64,000 bases of DNA, taken from Cephalopachus bancanus. Its lineage: Eukaryota; Chordata; Mammalia; Primates; Tarsiidae. How positions within the stretch are numbered: the stretch's first letter is position 1; every line of letters begins with the position of its first letter. Position numbers and translations under genes: made by a program. Shown here in pieces: positions 57,218 through 64,000 of this stretch. The notes beneath the pieces were generated by a model. That model searched no databases. It was not told the DNA's origin and saw nothing but the letters and a program-made list of their open reading frames with translations. The stretch covers positions 1,116,001 through 1,180,000 of the forward strand of contig JAPVLO010000161.1 in assembly GCA_027257055.1 (NCBI GenBank), written 5' to 3'.

Positions 57218-57330
57218 CATAGTCTGGCCCTCAAAGGACATCGATCCTAGCTTGAATCTATTCACTGATTGATGGTGTGATCTCCAGCAAATTATTTAAC
57301 TTTCCCAAGCCCCGGTTTCTTTTCAAAATT
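57218..57330 (+). repeat. MIR core fragment
   Basis: 'atggtgtgatctccagcaaa' then 'ttatttaactttcccaagcc' and 'ccggtttcttttcaaaatta' matches the MIR core. Confidence 0.65.
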
Positions 57331-57380
57331 ATGGTAAAAAAAACCATATCACATAAAATTGATCATCGTAACTAATTTTT

Positions 57381-57668
57381 TTTTTTTGAGTTGGAGTCTC
57401 ACTCTGTCGCCCAGACTGGAGTGCAGTGGCCGTTCCCGGTCACTGCCGCCTCGACCTGCTGGGCTCCGGCGATCCTTCCCCCTCAGCCTTCCGAGTAGTC
57501 GGAATTACAGGCACGTGCTACCACGCCCGGCTGATTTATTTATTTATTTATTGTAGAGATGAGGTCTCACCAAGTTGTCCAGGCGGGTCTCGAACCCTCA
57601 GGCTCAGGTAATCCACTCACCTCAGCCTCCCAAAGTGCGGTATTACAGGCTGAGCCAACGAGCCCAAC
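57381..57668 (-). mobile_element. Dimeric Alu (lineage type), nested in L1
   Basis: Antisense Alu. The linker carries an expanded 'tttatttatttatttattg'. The target duplication 'catcgtaactaattttt' / 'catcttaactattttt' lies at about 57364-57380 and 57669-57684. Confidence 0.95.
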
Positions 57669-57852
57669 CATCTTAACTATTTTTAAGTGTACAGTAGTGT
57701 TAACTATATACCCCTTGTTGTGCAGCAGATCTCTACAAATTTTTCGTCCTGCAAAACTGAAACTCTAAATCCACTAAACAACTTTCCTTTTCCCCTCCCT
57801 CTCTTATCCCGGCAATGACCATTCTATTTTCTGTTTCTAAAGCTGAACTACT

Positions 57853-57949
57853 TAGGGCAACCCCTTAGGGTCTCCTCCCACTGTGGGAGCTTTTCAAAAT
57901 GTCCTCTCAATCAATCCTAATTTCAAATAAATAGATAAATAAATACAAT
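57853..57949 (+). mobile_element. 97-bp retro-insertion of unknown source inside L1
   Basis: A short segment 'tagggcaaccccttagggtc' to 'ctcccactgtgggagctttt' ends in an A-rich tail 'aaataaatagataaataaat'. It is flanked by a 14-bp duplication 'aaagctgaactact' (57839-57852) / 'aaagttgaactact' (57950-57963). The target sequence is L1, so the insertion is clear. The body, with a 'ctcccactgtgggag' inverted motif, looks like the R region of an ERV LTR transcript, but the source is not certain. Confidence 0.75.
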
Positions 57950-57994
57950 AAAGTTGAACTACTTTTTTTTTTCACTGTTAACATGACTCATTTA

Positions 57995-59100
57995 CACAAA
58001 GAAAGACGTCATTCTCAACTATCCTACCTACGATCTTTGTTGTGAGGCCATGTTGAATTAAGACCTATGAAACTGCTTTGGAAACTAAATCCACTCTTCA
58101 AAGGCCAGGTAGTATTTTAAATATGACCCGGCCTCGTCATGATAGGTAAGGATAATCTTGGTAAAAATCTGACATTAGGCTTAAAAAGTGTAAGTCTGCT
58201 TATTTGGGGATGTCAAGAATTTCTGACTGTGTTTGTACATGAATAATTTCGAGAACTGGAAAAATCTATTGCAGTTATGTATTTCAGGAAAGCCTTTTTG
58301 TTTTAAGTACAGATAAGCAAGTGTTGAGTAGAAAGTTATTAACTGCCTTAGTGCTTCATCTTCGTTTATCTTAGTCCTTATTACATTAATTAATAGTCAT
58401 TGATGTTCAACCCTCATCATCTGTCACCTAGGCTAGTTGATTCCCAAAGACTGTGAGTGTGTCTTGGTGAACGCAGGAAGCAAATGCTTCTGTCTGATCT
58501 CCAGTTAGTCTTAGAGTTCGCTCCTTCAATTTTTTCTATTTCCATGTTTTGCAACATACACAACATACTAGTGCTTGGCTACATGTAGAAGGCACAGCAG
58601 TTCGTAATGGTGAAATGCAGCAAGTATACTGGTGGCAATACAATAAAGCTAGGGTAGTCTTACAAAATGTAGATTAAATACAAGTCCCTCTCGCAGGAAG
58701 GCACCTTTATTATGGTTTTAACATACCCAAGCTAGTTGTGGAACAAGTTCAAGCTGTTTATACAAAAACTCACTGGAGAAGGGCCAACATAGAAAAGGGA
58801 AAACACAGTACTGTTGGATTGGAGAAAATATCTAAGCTGCTGCAATTCATTAATTAAAAAAATTAAACCTGGTGCTTGTGTTCGTTTAAAGAGAAAAATG
58901 ATCAACGCATAGTATGAAATATTATTTGTGTAACGGAAGTCTCTTATTTTGAGCTGTCTAGACACTGAAGGTACCTTTAGAAATGTAAACTTCAAAACAA
59001 ATACATTTATGGGAATGCATGCAAATTTTAAAACTTTATTTGATTTTTAAGTTATGACATGCAATAACAAAAAGTTTCAAAGGCCAATAGCCTATCTCCT
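57995..59100. other. Repeat-poor unique block, conserved-looking
   Basis: No gene or transposable element is recognised in about 1.1 kb. Motif-dense AT-rich parts include 'acattaattaatagtcattg' (58384-58403), 'atcatctgtcaccta' (58417-58431) and 'gcaattcattaattaaaaaa' (58842-58861). Confidence 0.4.
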
Positions 59101-59103
59101 GTC

Positions 59104-59175
59104 TCTCAGGGATCCCCAGAGATATAGAATCAATAGGATCTAATTAGCTTTCTCTTTATTTCCTAACAGTTAGTG

Positions 59176-59230
<55 letters not shown>

Positions 59231-59555
59231 ATTGGCTTATGTGATTATGGGAATTAGCAAGTCCAAAATCTACAGGGAAGACTGGAAACTGAGGCAGGAT
59301 TTACACTTTACAGTGCTGAGGTAGGAATTTTCCGTCTCCAGAAAACCTCCGTTTTGCTCTTAAGACCTCAACTCATTATAAGAGGCTCACCTACATCGTG
59401 GACTTTACTTAAGTTCACTTTACTTAAGTAAAATTATAAGTCAGCTGATATAACTTTTAATCACATCCACAAGATATCGTCACAGCCACACCTATACTGA
59501 TTACATAACTGGGTACTATAGCCTAGACAGATGAGGCATAATATTCACCATCACA
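59104..59555 (-). mobile_element. MLT2-class ERVL solo LTR, antisense, with (GA)n
   Basis: 'ggatccccagagatatagaa' and 'tcaataggatctaattagct' (antisense LTR end), 'ggaattggcttatgtgatta', 'cacatccacaagatatcgtc' and 'aatattcaccatcaca' follow the order of a minus-strand MLT2 LTR. Inside, a run of GA units at 59180-59229 has expanded at the place where related LTRs carry TA/GA-rich sequence. Confidence 0.8.
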
Positions 59556-59559
59556 GTAC

Positions 59560-59985
59560 CCTGTTGTCAGTTCCCTAACTAGTCTCCTGCCTCTCGTCTC
59601 CTGCCATTCCAAGCACCCTTCATGCTATTTCCAGACTCAGCTTACTAAAGGAAACCTCTGGTTAAGTTTCTCCTCTATTCAACTTCATCATCCCCAGATG
59701 AAGAACAAAGCCCTTAGATAGTCATCTGCTTCCTTTCAGATGTGGCTCAAGCCCTTCTAACACTTCTCTCCCTAGTTTTCTGTCAACATATACATCTGGC
59801 TCAAGCTAACTCCTCCTTCCAACTGCTCTTCACGCCCAAACCCGGGCATTTCTGTAAATCTGCCTCCTAAGAGCATGCCATTCCCATCAATTGGCATGTA
59901 TGACCTTCTGAATCTGCCTGCCAAAATCCCATTCTCTTATCAATATGTCCAATAGCCAACTCATTATCTCACTCTGAAATATGCT
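59560..59985 (+). repeat. L2 LINE fragment
   Basis: 'ccctaactagtctcctgcct', 'caagcacccttcatgctatt', 'taaggaaacctctggttaag' positions and 'ctcctccttccaactgctct' are sense L2 ORF2-end phrases. Frames are broken. Confidence 0.6.
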
Positions 59986-60069
59986 GCTACTACTGTATTT
60001 CAGGGACTCAGGTAATGTATTCCTTTCCCTTGCATAGGCTAGGAGTTTCAAATACAAATTTAATGGATG
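59986..60069. repeat. 84-bp direct duplication, copy 1
   Basis: 'gctactactgtatttcaggg' to 'caaatacaaatttaatggat'. About five of 84 bases differ from copy 2 at 60657-60740 (about 94% identity). No transposon family is recognised in the unit. Confidence 0.93.
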
Positions 60070-60350
60070 GCAAACTGTGGGAAGATATTTCCAATGCCTA
60101 AAACAGTCAAGGGAATAATTTCTAGAATATACAAAAAAATCCTTCCAACCAACAAATAAAGGACAAGAAGAGTCAATGAAAAAAATGGGCCAAAGATATC
60201 ACAAGGTAATTCACAGAAGAAGCCCCAGTGGGCAAGAAGAATATGAATAAATACTCAGACTCACCAGCATTCAAATAAATGAAAATTAAAACATTGAGAT
60301 ACCACGTTTTAATGGCCCACATGGCAAAAACTAGAAAGACAGATAATACT
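60070..60350 (+). mobile_element. L1 ORF2 fragment
   Basis: 'atttctagaatatacaaaaa', 'aaaaatgggccaaagatatc' and 'aaatgaaaattaaaacattg' are sense L1 ORF2 3' phrases. The piece starts directly at the end of 84-bp copy 1. Confidence 0.8.
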
Positions 60351-60656
60351 AAATGCTGTACAGAATGTGACTGCCTGCCTGTCTTTCCATGTCTTTACCT
60401 CTCACTCTATTGATTTGGGAGTCACAGGATTTTTTAGCTGAGGTTTGTCTCTGAACCCCAAACCTGCCAAGCCAACCCATTTTAGGTATCTCTGCTTCAA
60501 ATTTCCATTGATTTATTAAATACAGCATGTCCCCAGCTGAACCTGTGCTGTGATTTCCTAAATGTGATTCTCCTCCTGTTTCCTGTCCCATGATTTACAG
60601 CCTCTGTGTATCTGACATCTCTTTCCCACATTCTGTACCTACCAACTGTCACCCTG
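60351..60656. other. Unassigned, between the 84-bp copies
   Basis: No repeat or gene is recognised. Pyrimidine-rich sequence at 60590-60650 resembles LTR or L2 sequence but cannot be assigned. Confidence 0.4.
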
Positions 60657-60740
60657 GCTACTACTGTATTTCAGAGACTCAGGTAATGTATTCCTTTCCC
60701 TTGCATAGGCTAGGCATCCCAAATACAAATTTAATGGATG
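60657..60740. repeat. 84-bp direct duplication, copy 2
   Basis: 'gctactactgtatttcagag' to 'caaatacaaatttaatggat', 671 bp downstream of copy 1 and in the same orientation. Confidence 0.93.
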
Positions 60741-60839
60741 CCATTGCCATTCTGAAATTGGCCCGACTTCCTAATAGAATTAATGGTTACAGTTTTTTGG
60801 AATAAGTGTGCAAGTTGACACTCCTGACGTTAAAGCTTG

Positions 60840-61190
60840 AAACTTATATTTGTCTTATCAAAGTTTCTTTCTGTAGAATCCAACCCTCGAGCCTATAGTA
60901 TCAAGGAACTGAAACTTACCACATCCCAGCATCCAGACAACGGGATGCCAGATCCTTCCTGTTGACCAACTCCTCTTCCTTACTCCTCCACGATTCCTGT
61001 TTTCTAGATTCCTGCCCCACTATATAAATCCCTGACTTCAATGGGATGGGGAGATACATTAGAAACTGCTCTCCTCTTTTCCTCCGTTGATATCATCTGA
61101 ATAAAAAGGCTTCTTCCCTGGCAATACTCATTGTCTGTTATTTGCTTTCTGTACAGTGAGCAACAGTGCTTCCACAGAACCCCTGGCATT
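60840..61190 (+). mobile_element. Probable class I ERV LTR
   Basis: It has LTR architecture: TATA-like 'cactatataaatccctgact' at about 61018-61037, polyadenylation signal 'gaataaaaagg' at about 61099-61109, then a U5-like 'ctcattgtctgttatttgct' and 'ttctgtacagtgagcaacag'. The left edge, family and target duplication are not fixed; no interior or partner LTR was found. Confidence 0.6.
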
Positions 61191-61194
61191 TTGG

Positions 61195-61425
61195 TTAAAA
61201 ATGTATTGCCTGAATTATTGAAATCATTTCTCATTTGTCATCTGACCCCACAGTCTTGCTAGTTAATTTAATTATGAGTGCTTTCTAAGAATAAGACCCA
61301 CTCCATAACCTCAAGGAACTTGCCCTTCTTTCTGGTGGGAAGGAAGGATGAATGAGCACACAATTACAATCAGAAGAGAGGCTTGCAATGAGGGAGGGGA
61401 GAGTTTTCAAGCCATGCATGTGATC
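61195..61425. other. Unassigned, non-coding
   Basis: No gene or repeat is recognised. Confidence 0.4.
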
Positions 61426-61429
61426 TCCC

Positions 61430-62130
61430 TAAAATGCATGTCTGATCCTATGCCCTAGTCTTAAAACTCTCCAAAGGCTGAGCGTACGATGAAGTCTTTG
61501 ACATCATGTAAGCCCATGCGTGGACTGTCTTCTCCTAAGTATGGCTCTTTAGGAATTCCCTGGCTGTGATAAACTACTCATATTTCACACACAAACCATC
61601 CTGCTGCTTGCCTTTCGATGGTCCAATCTATAGCACCTGTTTTACGTTGAATGGTATTTGGGGTTGATGAAAATATAGCTACAGTTCTGATGAAGTTGCA
61701 TGTTAAATATTTGCAGTTCCCTCTTGTCACTCCCTTGATCAAGGAGGTAAACGATAATCCAACAGGCATTACATTCATACATTAAATGCCAGCAGTGTGA
61801 AATGCATTATGCTAAACATTGTGGGGGAGGCAAAGAGAAGTTAGCCAAACTCAACCACCTGCTCTCTCTCTGCATCCCTAACTCCACATCAACACGCTGT
61901 CTCTATGCAGACTTCTAAGCTCTTCCTTTCTCCATCCTTCCACACCGTGCACCTGCTTCTCCCACGTGGCACTCATCATTTTTATTCTGTGTTATCCCTG
62001 CTTGGGTGCCTAGTAGGCCTCTGCTCTTATTCAGGTCTGATCTCCTTTAATACAGGGATGCTCTTTGATTGAGCTTTGTATGGTGTCCGACACAGTCTAC
62101 TACTCAATAAATGTGCTGAGTTGACGGGAA
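61430..62130 (+). repeat. L2 LINE fragments, with a non-L2 middle
   Basis: 'tgatcctatgccctagtctt' then 'aaaactctccaaaggctgag' (61440-61485) and 'cctaactccacatcaacacg' to 'gtctactactcaataaatgt' (61875-62114) are sense L2 ORF2-end and 3' terminus. The middle (61570-61850) is unassigned. Confidence 0.6.
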
Positions 62131-62289
62131 ATAGTTCTTGTTTTCTAAGAGCTCACAATTCTCCAGTGACAGTAGAGTTAAAACCAAATTTTCCAGTAAA
62201 AATGTTAAAGGCTTCTGAAATTAGGCACTACCTTACCAGGCTGGTCGGCCTGATGCCTTCACTATACTTCAAATATGCCACACTTATTC

Positions 62290-62530
62290 ATTTATTTAAA
62301 AACTGTGCATTGATGTCAACATTTAAAATGTATGTTGAGACCCTACTGCATGCTAGCTCTAGCTCTAGACACTCAGGATAAAATGATGAAAAAAAATTTA
62401 GATGTTTCTGCCTTACTAAAATGCATTGGAGGAGGAGGAAACTGACAATAAATAAATACACAACAATTATAAATCGTTAAAAGCTCTATGAGAGAGACAA
62501 ATGGTGTTTTATGAGACAGTATAATGGGGG
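62290..62530 (-). repeat. L2 LINE 3' end, antisense
   Basis: 'gagaccctactgcatgctag', 'actcaggataaaatgatgaa' and 'ctgacaataaataaatacac' are the antisense L2 terminal phrases. A triple 'agctct' lies at 62354-62369. Confidence 0.65.
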
Positions 62531-62554
62531 ATGCTCAGCTATTCTCCTGGCTAG

Positions 62555-62680
62555 GATGTTCATTGACCTCTCTCTGCCAGTCTGAACCCCACATGTCTTT
62601 AAAACTATGGCTCACTTCTGGGAAGTCTTCCCGATTACTGCAGGCCTTGCTCAAACCTTAAGACATTTATCACACGCAAA
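62555..62680 (+). repeat. L2 LINE scrap
   Basis: 'cttctgggaagtcttcccga' followed by 'ttactgcaggcc' is the L2 'gaagccttccctgattacc' phrase. Confidence 0.55.
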
Positions 62681-62684
62681 CGTG

Positions 62685-63505
62685 CGTGACTCTGCTCACC
62701 AGGAAAGCTGCAGGGAGCCCGTGGCACATGCTCGTCTGGTACGTGAGGTACAAGGTGACATAACTATGGCTACCTTGTTCTGTTCTTGAAGGAGCCTCCC
62801 TTCAGTTGTCCATCATGCAGGCCTATCCATGGGGACACAGCCAGGCTCACGAGCAACACAGTGCAGTTTCTGGAATCTTTTTTACACACATTTGGTGATG
62901 AAGAGAAAAGTCCCATCCAAGGCAGCCAAGCCAAAGGCTTGACCACAGTAAGCTGAGTGCTTAGCTCCACATCTGCTCATCGAACTGCTCCTTGCCTGGC
63001 TCTGGCTTGATTCATTCTCTCTTGGAGGTATTCATAAATAATCTTCCTTTCCTCTTCCCCGTCTCAACTTCATGCTGAAGAGTTTATGTTCACTTACGTT
63101 TAACTCATCTGTGATGATTCAGGCACTCCTTGTTGATGCTTGGTGCAGATCTCTCAGTTCCCAGAACCTATCAGACTCCTTCAGCCTGGAAACATCTACC
63201 CCTCATCTGGGTCTCTTTTGCAAGACAGTGGACATTTTTATTTGATAACCATGACCAAAAAGTTGGGAACTGGGTGGAGGAGTCAGGAGAGACTAGTGTC
63301 TGGGATACTATATCTCATACCTTATGTTTATTAATTCTAGTTTCTAAGTATTCTTGCAAGGTTATATGATGATTTCCAGTATTACAGTTGAGGAAAATTG
63401 AGACCTAGGAAAGTTGGTTATGAGTGAATTCTTGCAAGATTGTTATATGTTCAGGCAAGTGATTTTAATATAGTAGGAGGCAAGTTATAATAGAAGTTTG
63501 CGTGG
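62685..63505. other. Unassigned, no gene seen
   Basis: No repeat or gene is recognised. Short frames on both strands overlap at 62607-63369. Confidence 0.4.
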
Positions 63506-63508
63506 AAC

Positions 63509-63694
63509 TGGTTCTCTAATTTGAATGTGCATTAGATTCACCTGGAAGGCTCCTTCAAGCACAGGTTTCTGAGTTCTGCCTCCAAAATTTCTGGTTCAGT
63601 GGGTCTGCGGTGGGGCTTAAGAATTTGCATTTCTAACAAGGTCCCGTCTGGTGCTGATGCTGCTGGTCCAGGGACCACACTTTGAGAACCATTG
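63509..63694 (+). mobile_element. MER5A-type hAT element, near full length
   Basis: 'ggttctctaatttgaatgtg', 'agattcacctggaaggctcc', 'aagaatttgcatttctaaca', 'gatgctgctggtccagggac' and 'cacactttgagaaccattg' match MER5A from end to end, about 186 bp. Confidence 0.92.
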
Positions 63695-63696
63695 GT

Positions 63697-64000
63697 ATAA
63701 AATACGGTGTGAGCCCAGAGGGGAGATGAACAACCGGTGCTTTACAGCAGTCAAGGGAAGGTTTCATAGGGAACGAGGCGTTTGTGCTGGGCATAGAAGC
63801 TCATATAGGAGGTCTCCAATTTCCTCTCCTACCTATCACTCACAGGTAATAGAGGAAAGGACTGAGCAGATGACGTGCTATGTTCAGACTCACAGACACA
63901 AGGTAAGTTCAGGTGGACACTCACTGCAGTGACTGGGCTGAGCCTGTACTGGCAGGGGAGGATGAAAAGCCATACTATAGAGTTCAAACTTCATCCTTGG
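63697..64000. other. Unassigned, runs off the window
   Basis: No gene or repeat is recognised. The 93-codon frame at 63651-63932 begins inside MER5A and has no motif. Confidence 0.4.

Larger units (their letters stand above)
57331..57990 (-). mobile_element. L1 fragment, antisense, with two nested insertions
   Basis: 'aaaaccatatcacataaaat', then after the Alu 'gtacagtagtgttaactata', 'ttgtgcagcagatctctaca' and 'ggcaatgaccattctatttt' follow antisense L1 ORF2 3' order. An Alu (57381-57668) and a 97-bp retro-insertion (57853-57949) interrupt it. Confidence 0.8.

Noticed and set aside
1..64000. CRISPR arrays, operons, ribosome binding sites, phage or plasmid features
   Set aside because: The window is mammalian nuclear DNA filled with Alu, L1, MIR and L2. 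No spaced short repeats or bacterial gene structure occur.
1..64000. Nuclear copy of mitochondrial DNA, 7SK, U6, Y RNA or 5S genes
   Set aside because: None of the familiar starting words of these genes was seen on either strand in a read by eye; an Infernal/Rfam scan would settle it.

Overview
The window looks like ordinary euchromatic DNA from a primate, and the repeats suggest a tarsier. It holds many dimeric 7SL-derived SINEs (Alu). Most are not the AluS/AluY kinds of monkeys and apes, nor the lemur or galago kinds. They form one distinct type, recognised by 'gctcagcctgtaatccc' near the 5' end, '(a)caataaatcaaaaaat' in the middle linker and a 3' end reading 'gagactccaactc' before the A tail. 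One older AluJ-like copy and one free right monomer sit beside them. A haplorhine primate with its own Alu lineage points to Tarsius/Carlito; this species call is inference from memory of primate SINEs. Three copies of one L1 3' end, different from the usual human form, fit a separate L1 lineage.

I see no host protein-coding gene, no functional RNA gene, no CRISPR array and no CpG-island promoter. Every long open frame is an antisense Alu, an LTR-retrotransposon interior, a dinucleotide run or an unsupported chance frame. The window is intergenic or lies inside a very long intron. The only recognisable coding remnant is the C-terminal part of a dead mariner transposase (12000-12320).

Layout. 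1-5.6 kb: an old L1M fragment on the minus strand with an Alu at its far end, a MIR, a further L1 piece and an L2 end. 5.7-10 kb: three Alus, a (CA)n run, a MIR and a younger 5'-truncated L1 with an Alu inside. 11.4-12.6 kb: a hAT remnant, the mariner remnant with both inverted ends, and a deleted Alu. 14.2-16.5 kb: a GT/GA microsatellite beside a 43-bp tandem duplication, then an MLT1-like LTR and interior. 17.3-20.5 kb: repeat-poor sequence. 21.2-24.7 kb: a full-length MaLR (MST/THE1-like) provirus with two LTRs and a 5-bp target duplication, holding an AluJ-L1 pair, a MER1-type hAT element and an unidentified 165-bp repeat whose relative lies 0.9 kb downstream. 28.3-30.6 kb: an L1/HAL1-like element. 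33.8-34.4 kb: a class I ERV LTR. 35.9-43.4 kb: mostly unique, with MIR, L2 and MER5A pieces and conserved-looking AT-rich blocks. 43.7-48.6 kb: L1, L2, hAT, MIRs and two Alus. 48.6-55 kb: mostly unique, with a candidate regulatory block and a long L2. 55-64 kb: Alus, CA and GA microsatellites, MLT1 and MLT2 solo LTRs, a tiny 97-bp retro-insertion inside L1, an 84-bp direct duplication, another ERV LTR, L2 and MER5A.

Nothing here forms an operon or pathway. The value of the window is in the nested insertion history, several small unexplained duplications or insertions, and a few repeat-free blocks dense in transcription-factor-like motifs. Family names were assigned from recognised consensus phrases, without a database search; subfamily names are approximate, and repeat edges are precise only where target-site duplications are quoted.
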